DNA of 64,000 nt from Paramecium pentaurelia (taxonomy: Eukaryota; Ciliophora; Oligohymenophorea; Peniculida; Parameciidae): assembly GCA_905183005.1 (NCBI GenBank), contig CAJJDO010000161.1, positions 1 through 64,000 on the forward strand, written 5' to 3'. The notes under the pieces were generated by a model. It saw nothing but the letters and a program-made list of their open reading frames with translations, was not told the DNA's origin and made no database searches. Position 1 is the stretch's first letter. Each line of letters opens with the position of its first letter. This document shows positions 40,828-52,004 of this stretch, in pieces. The translations under genes were made by a program, and so were the position numbers.

Positions 40828-43334
40828 ATGTTACGACCTTATCCATTCATTTTTGTTCTCCTCATGAGTTCTGCATTATCAAACGATAATAATGATAGTG
40901 ATATTCTCGAATTCACAACCACAAGATATCAATTATGTTAAGATATTGAAAATTGTAAAAACTGAATATCATCATCATCTAGTTGATATCACAAATTCAG
41001 AACGATAATCTATTTTAGATTCCATATATTCAGATAGAAAATAAGAACTATCTAGTCAAGTTGAAAAATGGATTAATAATAGCTATGTAATATCATCTGA
41101 TGAATATTTTATCGATCTCTAATATTACACTCTTCCTTGGTTGATCATTGCTATTGCAACACTATTTTTATCTATGTTCTACATATTAGTAACAATAATG
41201 CCAAGGTATAATAGTATTATATTTTATAGTTCATTGATTAAATGGTTAAAATCACATACAGAGGATGAATTCATTTTGAATACAAAGAGATTTCATAAAT
41301 TTGGGATAGCTAGTATTATTATATTGAATTTAATACTCATAATTGTCTCTATAATCGTATTAGTAATAATCAATTATATTTATAGGTTTACTCAAATAAA
41401 GCTCTTAATGGATTAGATTATTCAAATTGTTATTTGGCATCATCTTTTGATAATTTACTTGTAAGAAATGATGAATACTTCACTGGATACAGTATTATAT
41501 AATCTGATCTGAATTCATTATCAAATAACTTCATTGATTTTCAATCTAATTTGAAAAAACTATATCAAAGTCGACTATCCATTAATCTACAATCAATATA
41601 GCAAGAAGTTATAGAATTTAATGATTAGTACATTTCGATATGATAATAGACTTAAGAGAAATGAGCCTAATTCTCCTCTCCCTATTAAAATATCCTCGAA
41701 TGGTACTAATACGATAGCAGCCACAGAATCTTATTTCTCAAAAATGAAAATTGTAAGTATATATTATAGATATTTAATTTATAGATAGATTATATGTTTT
41801 CTACAAAAAAGGATGATGATTATATAACTTATCTTGAATATTATGAAATAATTAAGAAAGAAGAGAACAGAATGTAATTGACAAGTTAAGTAGATGAGAT
41901 CCAAGAATATTATGGGAATATATTTTAAAGATTTGGATCTCTAGAAAATTCGTCATTAGCTCTTAGAGATTCAAAATTATCCATTTTATTCAATAAAGCT
42001 TAATAATAGTTATAATCCATTGATAATTCTTTACTTAATTATGGTAATTTATTTAATGATTTCCATCAAACTCTAAACGATGATATTAATTATTATGTTG
42101 ATTCGATTATTGGCTTATTAATAGTGTTAATCATATTTAATTTCATTCAAATCATTTTATGGTTAGGTCATATGATAAATAAACATCTAAAGATTAAAAA
42201 GTATATTGATATCCTTTGGTTTTTATGCAATCTTATACTAATTGGAATTTTAATTATTAATATTTTCTTATAATCAAATTCCTATTTATCAAAAGAATTA
42301 TGTATCTATTTTGATGGAATTACTAATAATGAAGAATTCTATTAAAATCAAAAGATTATTGAATTTTCAGAATCAAAACAAGCTATTCATACTTGTCTTT
42401 TTGGAGATGGAAATATCTATAATTAATTAAATTTTAATTCAAGACTCAAAGATATAAGAACCTATATTAATAGTGAAAATGGACTATAAGAAGAAATACA
42501 ACGACTCATATCAAATTAAGCTCTATATCTTTAGAAATTGAATAATAATTCTATTACTATTACATCTATATTAGATGGTACATTTATGGATTTAAATTAA
42601 AATGAGAGATAAGAATTCAATAAAATTATTGATAATTTTAATTCATACAAAAATAATGAAAATTGTGCAGAATTATCATCTACATTATGCACAGATGGTA
42701 CTTATCCAAAAATGAATGGAGGTTTCAATGATTCATAGATGTGTTGGCATCCATCATATCTAATTACAAAATATTCTGCATCATGTTAAGATTAATAGGA
42801 TTTATTTTAAAAATTAAAATTACATTATCAAACTTAAGCTTAAGGATGGATTAGAACATAATTATTAGAATCTTAATTTGTATCTTAAAATTTAGATTTA
42901 AATCTAAAAGTTAATTAATACATTAAAAATCATACAAATTTTATTGATTTGTAATTGAAGACACTAACTAATTTAAATAGTTTACTTAAGGCTGCTAATT
43001 GTACATTCATGAAAGTAATTATTCATTATTAATTAAATAATTTTAGGAAGATTTGAATATGATGCTTGATGGGATGTGTGTAGTGTACTCATACTATCTT
43101 AATTAAATATCAATCTTAATGATAATTATCATCTCTTTGTTATTCCTTTCAGTTTTATTTAATTGTCTCACTTCTTTAAAGGTTTCATAGATGGAAACAT
43201 ACGAAGAATATGCATCTACAAAAGTGATCAATTTTGCTGGATCTAGTAGATTGAGAGCATCAATTGAAATTAATTAAATAAATTAAAATGAAAGTCCAAT
43301 GCATATTACTAGTACATAATTAGAATTCAAATGA
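40828..43334 (+). CDS. Pentaspan, prominin-like membrane protein
   Basis: About 789 residues with five introns (28, 23, 22, 32 and 32 bases; a further 24-base in-frame candidate near 41203 would give 781). Topology: signal peptide (MLRPYPFIFVLLMSSALS), short N-terminal ectodomain, TM1 (WLIIAIATLFLSMFYILV), short loop, TM2, first large ectodomain of about 200 residues, TM3-TM4 (IIGLLIVLIIFNFI and ILWFLCNLILIGILIINI), second large ectodomain of about 230 residues with paired Cys, TM5 (ISILMIIIISLLFLSVLF) and a short cytosolic tail. Five spans with two large loops is the prominin plan; prominins mark membrane protrusions and bind cholesterol. The call rests on topology, as no diagnostic motif was checked. 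Confidence 0.65.
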
Positions 43335-44247
43335 AACAATTTAAAACTTAAAATTAATCTGTATTTTTTCCTAAATTTTATTCAAGTTACAAGATTTATC
43401 TTTAAATTTCTTAATTTTCTTCTTACATCTTCTTACTATCATTCAATAATTTTACAAACTAATAATTATATATAATAATCAATACATGTTATGTTGTTCT
43501 TTATTGTAATTATTCTTTTAAATTTTAATTCTTTTCAAGAAATTCATTTATTCTTTAATTAAAAATATCATGATTTAATGATTAATCATAACTTATATGA
43601 TTGATCATTTATATACTTACATGTTATAGGTTATCATTTGATATAATCTATTGTATTTTAGTCTAAGCTTTAATGAATTTCTCAATAGATTTTTCATACT
43701 CCTTAATTTATTATTAATATTCTAATTTCTTAATATGATATGGTAAATCTTTTTAATTAGGTTAACAATATTTCTCCTTCATTTATCTCTCCTTTTTAAG
43801 AAAAGCACTCATCATTCCTTGCATCTTATCGCAGTAAAAAATTAGTTCCTTATATTATGAATAATGTTCTTTAAATTTGACAATTTCTTCATTAAAACAT
43901 TATTCATATAAAGCAAGATAAATTTCATTTTGATTACAATCAGGAACTTTCAATTCTGAAATTATTAATGGATAATCAGGTAATTTCTCCCATTATTCCT
44001 TTGGTTCATAGATGTGTTAATTTAATTCTGGTAGTAATTTTTATTAATCATTTCCTTAATGTACTTCCTAAATTTACATTAAAATTACCATATTTGAATT
44101 TTCATTTGTCAATTCTATTGAAATAGATTGTATATTTTAGACTACATTTGTTGAATCTGGCAATTCTATTTTAGGTTATTTCTATTGCTTATCTTGTTAT
44201 TATTATTTGATTCGATTAACATTATTTGGATCGAAGTGAAATCTCAT
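43327..44247 (-). CDS. Coiled-coil protein, unknown
   Basis: About 297 residues if a 27-base in-frame intron near 43470 is removed, otherwise 306. N-terminus MRFHFDPNNVNRIKQQQQ; a mid region with QWEKLPDYPLIISELKVPD; then Lys/Glu/Gln heptads to the end, for example MQEENQEIQRQILQLEQN. No recognised domain. Its TGA lies inside the last codons of the convergent pentaspan gene, so the two reading frames overlap by eight bases tail to tail. Confidence 0.65.
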
Positions 44248-44371
44248 TATTTTTATTTGAAATTTATTAATTTTATAATTATAATATAAATAATTTCATA
44301 ATTTTGTAGTATTAATTATATATATAAAATATCATTTCATTATTATAGTATTAATTAATATTATTATTATT

Positions 44372-47300
44372 TCATTACATAATAGAATGTCTCATCTAAA
44401 AAAGTTAAAGTTACAAATTTAATTAATTAATTTTGTTTTGTTTATTTTATGAATTACAAATTTGTATTAATAATTTAATTGCCTCAATTAAGAGATCAAT
44501 TTATGAATATTCAAATTAATATAAAATATCTATTGCAGCTTCAATTTACTAACATGCCTATTCATAAAGTTATTGATTGTAAAGTAATTAGCCTTATAAT
44601 AATAGAATATTTGCATATTTAAAAGATTGATATTGATTGCATTTTTCATAGATTGATATTGCCTTATTGTAATTGATTGATGCATTGTTATAGTCCTTTT
44701 TAAAAAAGTACATTTAACCAATATCTGAATAGATATCAGCTATGCATTAATGATTCTAAAATAAACGAATTGCACATTTTAATGCACTTTCATATAAATT
44801 TAATGTATCATTGAAATAACCACATTCCTTTAAATAATGTCCAAAAATAGAGTATATAATAAAATAATAAGGATGAGATGGTCCAAAATAGGAATCTAAA
44901 ATTTAAAGAATTTATTCAAAATATTATAGTGCAATATCTAGATTATTCATATTTACTTGAATGATTTACAAAAGAGGTTTAATTTAACTTGGATGACCAG
45001 GTTTTGTAAAACAAAGAGCTTTATTAGCATTTTCACAACTTTCCTCACATAATAAATTAGCAAATTCATCATCTCCTTCCTTTCTTAATAGACATAATTC
45101 TAAAGACCATTTAATAGATTGAAATAATTATTCTTGATTCATAATATTCTTTCTTTTAGATTTTCTAGCTATTTTTGATGTATTCAATAAATAAGACTTT
45201 TATTAAAGATTAAATTAAGGTTTTTCCTTTAAAGGAAATGATTCCTTAAACATACCATTGATTAAGGATGGTGATATAGTGAAAGATATATCTAATTGTT
45301 ATTGTAGACAATAGAGTAACATACATTTATATTAGATAGAAAATCTAGTTATAACATCAAGATTATATTAATAATCATACCATATTTATTTTTATATGAT
45401 TTAAATCCAAAATAAATCTGATTCTTTTCCAACACCTAAAAGTAGATTCAAAAAGTCAAGACAACTTTCATTTATTAATTTAGATGATAATTCTAATACA
45501 ATTTTAATATCTTAAACATCTTTTGTATTTAATTCTTAAATCATTGAAAATTCTAAAATGTTAGATTAATCACTTTATAATTTTTAAGATAACTAATATT
45601 TCAAATTCTTCATTAAATCAGCTACATTATTTCTTAAAACTTTCTTACATACTCTACTAATCATATCACAAATACATAGATCTTTTATATGTTATAATTA
45701 ACACATCTAACAAATTTTACCAATATATTTAATATTAATACCTGATTAATGTAATTGTTCACTCAATTAATTAGAATCAATAGGTAATTATTCAAGAGAT
45801 TCAAATTTCTTAATAAGTTCATTTAATTATTAATTTTATAGAAAATTAGATGCTTACATTAATTCATTATAATCTACTTCAGTTTCAGATAATTTAATCT
45901 ATTTCAAATATGCATCTGAATTTAATGGTTTATTCCAACTTCTAACAAATTCTGGTCTTAATCTGGAAGTATTTTATACATTTTCTTAAAGTATAACAGG
46001 CATCAAATCTCCACATTTTAATAGATAATATAAGGATAAATTCTAAGGTGGGAATTCATTAATATTTTATTCATTTTCAATCCATCTTAATTCAATATAT
46101 TCTTTATTTATTTTATGAACTTCTTAAAATAGACTCATAGGTATTATATTACTAATCATATCATCTTCAAAGAATTTATGTTATTTTAGATTTAATCTAA
46201 TACTAATTTAATTCATATATTATTGAATTGCATTATTTGTTACAAATTAACCATCAAATGTTGGACCATGAATTAAAGTAGAATCATCTATTGGAGGAAT
46301 TGCCATAACAAATGCTCTGATTCCTTTATAATCTATTATACATGATAATGGAACTCTTAAAGGATAATTAGATTCCTCTTAAATTAAAAGTTCAATCTAT
46401 TCAGCTAATAATGATAGATAACGAAATTCTATCTTAAATATTATCAATATTTACCATTTCCTAAAGCCTTAAGTTAAGACTCTTCATAAATTTATATTTC
46501 TTATTTACCTTTTTAAGTATGTATTTCTTAAGATTTTAATTAACAAAATGATAATTTTATGAATAATCCATCTTAACAATAGAAATCATCTCCAAAATCA
46601 ATAGTATTATCTTATTAACTATACATTATATATTTATCCTCATTTAAACAATCTGTAGGTTTTATTGTTTTCATTTAATTTGGCAAACATAATTCATCAA
46701 TAATAATTTAACAAATATCCATAGCATGATCTCTCATTCTTCCTATGGATTCATGTAATGCAAAACTATTTGTGATACATTCTTCAATACTTTTTGGATC
46801 CTTCACATTTGCTAATTCTATAGCTTATAAATAATTATAATTCCATGCTGTTTTTATTCTATTCTTCACAATATTTTTTTTAGATTCTTCCTTATTCTAT
46901 ACTTATAATTCTTATTTTTTTTATTCCTCCACTTTCTTTTATTATTATTATTTATTTTCTTCTTCTAATTGTTATTCCCTCTCTATTCTACTCTCCATTT
47001 CTGACTAATTAATTTCCTTCTCTTTTTGTGATTATATTTATATTTCTTCCTATTTTAATTATTATTCAGATTCTTATTTATCAATTTAAGATTAAATCTA
47101 TTATTAGACTTCTTTTTATTAATTCTCCTTTTCATTAGTATCTTATATAATGCTTTTCTACTTTTCAATTTCAGATTATATTTAAGATGATTATTATGGT
47201 TATTGTTATTATAATTATTATGGTTATTATTATTAAACTTATTATTCTTATTATTGATATTTTTCAGGATGCTTAATTTTATCAATTATTTGAGTAAATT

Positions 47301-47613
47301 CTTTTACAATTTCTGGTTTAGGAAATGCAATCTCCCATATAATTATTTCTTTCTTCTTTGTAATTACTATTGGTTATTAAGCAGCCATCAAGTCTCTTCC
47401 ATAACTACTATTAACACTCATATTTGTGCTTCTATTTTTCATTTTTGAAGGAAAGATTGCATCTTTTGCCATAAAAGTAATTTCAATTGAATTTTACTTT
47501 TTAGCTTTTTCTGGAGGACCAATAGATAATATATTCTCTATTATAACTGATATCTTGGGTTACATTTTATATAAATCATTCATCTCTATTTTATCATAAA
47601 TTTTAACATACAT
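44372..47613 (-). CDS. CLU (clustered mitochondria) protein
   Basis: 1,071 residues with one 26-base intron (about 46415-46440). The Clu core is recognisable: LSCIIDYKGIRAFVMAIPPI, DDSTLIHGPTFDGQFV and RLRPEFVRSWNKPLNSDA. The C-terminal third has TPR-like helices (HPYYFIIYSIFGHYLKECG, ADIYSDIGQMYFFKKDYNNA). CLU/CLUH proteins bind mRNAs for mitochondrial proteins and keep mitochondria evenly spread in the cytosol. Before the core lie a stretch ending in IIIWEIAFPKPEIVKEFTQI, which resembles the last strand and helix of a PH domain, and a long Gln/Glu-rich linker of about 130 residues. The start at 47613 makes the length divide by three; a further exon to about 47713 cannot be excluded. Confidence 0.8.
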
Positions 47614-48993
47614 TTTGGTACTTTGAAATAACTAAGCATACCATTTTATAATTAAATGACTCTTTTATTCCAAAACATCTTTGAAGTTGATCTCTTTTCA
47701 ATTTAGAAAACATTTGATTAATCCTATATGATATGTTTATTCTTAGGGTCAATTTACTAAGAAGAAATCGAATTATTCATAATATTAATATCAATAAATT
47801 AATATATAGATAATGTAACAACGATTCTAGAAATTAGAATAGATTATCATTAAATTTAGTGACAAACACTAACTAGTAATCAATTAATATATATTTAATA
47901 GTTAAGAAGAGGAATATATGTTGGATTTATTATTAATGCAGGTTTATTTTACTCATAAGTAACAAATACTTCTTTTACAATTAGATGACTAAATTTGCAG
48001 CCTTAAAAAGAATGTAAGAATATATGGTAGAAAAAACATAATAATTTGAAAATAGATTGATTTCTGAGCAAGAATAAATTATCAAATCTCTCAAAGAATG
48101 AGTGTGAATAAGAGAAAACTATTTAAATAAATATACAATTAATCATATATTAAATAAAGCAAACTCTTATATTATAGAACTTTTATCAGATCTAATAACT
48201 TCATTAATTTTATGAAATTTCATATTCTTAAAGCTATCTAAATTGATATATTTAGGATATTTAGTTTACAAAATTAAATGAATATGTTCTCTTTAGAAAT
48301 AATTTATTTTAATTGAAAAGTATTCATCTTAAAGAATTTAGAAATTCTTTTAACTTATTTTTTATTACTCTATAGCAATAATATTATCATGTAACAATTA
48401 AGTGTATAATTTTATATTTTATTAACATATTATTAGACATATTTTGATTCTAATTTTTTATTTAAATATTCAATTTTATAGATTATCACTATAAAGCTAA
48501 GTTTACCCAATTATTAATTTAAAAAGTGGGTATCCAAAAAATAATTAAATCATAGGTTAATAATAATATTGTTCAAACTACATTAATCTAAATAATTAGA
48601 TTTAAATCTATAAAAATAATGGATTAATCAAAAAATGTGAATTTGATGAGTATTATTTACTAAAGTTGATAAATTATTTCAAGCTGATTACTAAGTAAAT
48701 TATTTTGTTATTTAAATACGATATAATTTGAGTGAAGTGATTTTATTTAAAAAAAATACATTAAACCTCTATGAGTCTTTATTATTTACTATTTTAATTT
48801 CAACTTTTCTCTGTAGATATAAATTTAAAGGTATTTTACTTGATACAGAAAGCACTAGGAGATAGGTTCACTAAGTTAAGTGAAATAATCATTATTATTT
48901 AATTTTTTAATTCTATTAAATTATTATTTCATAGAATTAAATCTTATATTAAAACCATTCGTAGAAAATTAAATATAATAGATAAAATAATCA
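47614..48993. other. Long AT-rich intergenic region
   Basis: Holds the divergent promoters of the CLU and GTPase-like genes. Apart from a 38-codon open frame at 47985-48101, I see nothing that can be supported as a gene. Confidence 0.45.
47985..48101 (+). CDS. Possible very small ORF, 38 residues
   Basis: ATG at 47985 to TGA at 48099-48101. It starts MTKFAALKRMQEYMVEKT, and the composition (Ala, Met, Glu and Gln, amphipathic helix) is better than the surrounding noise. No family, no intron, and no sign of expression. It may be chance or a remnant. Confidence 0.2.
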
Positions 48994-50315
48994 ATGGATT
49001 AAGCTATTCTTTTGAAATTTATAGAAAAATGTTAGGAAATTTTAGATTAATACTCTAAGCATTATTAATAAACTAAAATTTCTACTGTTTTCCTTGTTGG
49101 TTTTACAGGATCTGGAAAAAGTACTATTTTTAACTTCTTAAGTGGTGCAAATTTTTAGTTTAATGGAAAATAAATGGAAATAATAAATAATTCAGATAAT
49201 TATTCTAAAATTAATGAAGGAATGATATCTATTACAAAAACACCAAATTATTTTTTTAATAAATAAAACAATCATTTAATTATTGATTTTCCAGGATTCT
49301 AAGATACAAATGGAAATTTTGATCAATTATTATTTGATCTTTTATTTAACAAGATCGTTACTTCAGGACCAATTAAACTTATTCACATTTAAAAAAATCC
49401 TGAGAATTACATTCCAAACAGAGGGATGGATCTGTAATAATTCATGAAGTAGCTTAACAATCCAAAATTTAGTTTACTATTAAATAGTTATGTGGATGAT
49501 TTGTCAGATGAAGAATTGATTGAATGTATATAAGAACAGTTAACTTAAGCAAGAATAAAAACATCCATTGATAAAATTCTAGTTTTAAGAAATGCTAAAA
49601 AGTAATCACTAAAAGAAATTTTTAATGATAATAGTCGAAAAAATCTATGGAGTTAGATTGAATAAGTAAAAGAAAATAAAATAGAACCATAATAACTAAA
49701 TCAAAGTGAGAAGATTAGTTTAGAAATTTAAAATTAATTATTAACAATTGTGAATGAATATTTAGTCCTCTTAAATGAAAATTTTGACTAAAAATATAAG
49801 AATTTATCTGAAAAAGATACTGAAGATATTATAAAAAATATGTAAGAATTATTAGATTTTGTAAAAAATGGAAATAAAAAAACACCTTACAAATGGTATT
49901 TAAATTTCATTGCAATTTGTGAAAAAATGGCAAATAATCTTTCAATTAAAATTCAAATAATAGATGGTAGTAAAATTTCATAAAAATATTTCAATATTTT
50001 GAATAGTTTTCTCATCTTATTTCTGGCTATAATTAGTTGGATTATGTAAACTCGATTGCAAAATATAAGTTAAAAATGATTGAAGAATTATTTAATTCAA
50101 GAAAAGAAGCTTTGAAGAAATCATAAAATGATTAAAATATAATGAAACTATTTTAGCAATAATTAGATAAATATAATGAAACAATTGAAAAATTGTATAA
50201 AGAAAAGTTTGAACTTTAAGTAGAGATAGAAAAAATGAAAAGAGAAAAATACGAATAATAAATTAAGATAAATCAGCTCAAAGAAGAGTTAAAATACAAA
50301 TAATCTCTAAAATGA
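48994..50315 (+). CDS. P-loop GTPase-like protein (AIG1-type G domain), apparently frameshifted
   Basis: The first frame runs 361 residues to a TGA at 50077-50079. It has a Walker A motif GFTGSGKST (residues 36-44) and a G3-like IIDFPGF (residues 96-102), the look of AIG1/septin-like paraseptin GTPases. From about 49985 a second frame reads much better: HLISGYNQLDYVNSIAKYKL and then a Lys/Glu/Gln coiled-coil to TGA at 50313-50315. The two join perfectly if the five-A run at 49982-49986 had one more A. So this is a one-base deletion in the locus, an assembly error, or a truncated protein ending in a chance hydrophobic stretch. No suitable intron joins the frames. Confidence 0.65.
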
Positions 50316-50419
50316 ATATTTCTATTAAGAATATATCAAAATATTTATTAATTTTTTGTAAATATATTTACTTTATTGCATAAATTATAATAAGAATTAC
50401 AATTATTATTTTTTCTATA

Positions 50420-51050
50420 TCATAATAGAGATTCTTAATTTTATTTTTAATGTAAAGGTAACTATCCACCTAAAATAGGCAGTTTTTTCAAGAAACTAGC
50501 TTTCACCTTGAACTAAGCTTTTAAAATAGATATTGGAGGACAGAAAAGAGTTATTAATTGGATTTAGATAATATAGATGTAACAAAGGTTAGGATCTAAT
50601 AATCTTCTATTTTAGATAAGATACTGAAAAAATTAAGAAAGGGTACTATCAATTAGTACCTATTTTTATTTTCTTTTCTTATTATTGCTGGAAATTGATT
50701 TTGTTAGAGATTCAAAAGGTGATTTTGTTTTAAAATGACGAATAAATTGTTTAGACTATTTAGTTTTTCTTATGAATTTGATTTACTCTTTTGAACAAAC
50801 TTAAAATTTAATCTATTATGGGGATTGTTAGCAAATTTTGTTATTGATACAATTTATTTTATTTCATAAAGGTTTGTAGAATCTTTATAATTTAAATCTG
50901 TTGCTTTATTTAATCAATTAAGTTGTTTCTTTTGATAATCTCTTCAAGATCATCTTAATAAGAATTAATTGAAATCTTTTTATGTTTTAATTAAGAAATT
51001 TTATTATGGTATTTCAAATTATTCTATCTCATATATTTAATAATGGTCAT
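50420..51050 (-). CDS. Unknown helical protein, apparently frameshifted
   Basis: Read on the minus strand: ATG at 51050, an N-terminal part with QDDLEEIIKRNNLIDQ, then a shifted frame from about 50910 continuing NKATDLNYKDSTNLYEIKQ and, after a 23-base intron (about 50621-50643), ending with FKVKASFLKKLPILGGQLP before the TGA at 50420-50422. The two frames join if one A is added at the run near 50909-50911. Composition is clearly protein-like, and no family is recognised. Convergent with the GTPase-like gene. Confidence 0.45.
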
Positions 51051-51545
51051 TAAACCAAAATAAAAATGAAAGCTATTATTGATATATTATATATAAATTA
51101 AACATTAAATTGGTTTTTTTTCATTTTTTTTTTGACTAATTAAAGTGAGAATCTCAATTTAGTATGTTTTTTTGGATTTTATACTTAAACTCTCTATTTA
51201 CTTAATTTTCTATTTAATCAATATCATTTTTTTAACATTTGATCACATTTTATAGTTTTTTTCTTTAGAAAATATATTTAATAAAATTATTTTAATCAAA
51301 TAGACTAATTTAAATTACTTTATTGTATCAATGGAATCCACTCTCAATATTCTAGACATAACAATGATACTATTATAGTAATTGAATATTGAATGATTTA
51401 TAAAGGTCTTCAAATAATTATTGATTTGCATCAATTCAAAATGAAATTTAGTAAAGGTTTAAAAATTAAGTATTTCTGGGTGTATTTGATATGAACATAT
51501 AAGTAATATTGTTTTTATATATTTTTATTTATATATTTTAATATT
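51051..51545. other. AT-rich intergenic region
   Basis: Includes long T runs (for example around 51112-51133). No gene, RNA or repeat could be supported; it should carry the 5' side of the frameshifted gene and the 3' end of the small Cys protein gene. Confidence 0.4.
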
Positions 51546-51913
51546 TCAATATTTTTATCTACGAACACCTGCTAAGCATGCTCTATAAATATTTCTAGGA
51601 TTTTCTGGGAACATATCAGCATGTATTCTTAAATCTTCAATGTTGTCTTAAAATAATTGTATTTTTTAGATACCCAATTCTCCTTTTTTGGTCCACATAG
51701 CTTCTGCTGTATATCTTTTGCACATGTCTTCTGCTTCCTATCTCAAAACTGGATCATTCACTCTACCAGTAGCATAATCACATCCTTTCCAACAAATTTG
51801 AATTGATGGGTTATACCATGAGAAGACATCTTAACACATAGCATAACATGTGCCACCATTATATCTCAAAATTTGACCACCTTTTTATAGCATAAATTCA
51901 AACCTGTTGCCAT
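51546..51913 (-). CDS. Small Cys-containing protein, unknown
   Basis: 114 residues with one 23-base intron very near the start that begins GTT rather than GTA. N-terminus MATGGQILRYNGGTCYAM; six Cys in spaced positions (CYAMC, ICWKGCDYA, MCKRY, ACLAG), several Trp, and a helical C-terminal half (IQLFQDNIEDLRIHADMF). No signal peptide or membrane segment, so cytosolic. Codon content is richer than the flanks, typical of a well expressed protein. No family recognised. Confidence 0.7.
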
Positions 51914-52004
51914 TAAATTGAAAATATAAAATTAATAATAATAAAAGAGATGTTGTTTAGATTTAGATTAATTTATAGAAATAAATCATATAATATATTA
52001 ATTA

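Noticed and set aside
41141..41416. Stand-alone two-helix protein of 91 residues
   Set aside because: It is TM1-TM2 of the spliced pentaspan protein read under the standard code.
47055..47448. Asn/Lys-rich frames on both strands
   Set aside because: They are alternative frames of the Gln-rich linker in the CLU gene; TAA repeats read as AAT or ATA in other frames.
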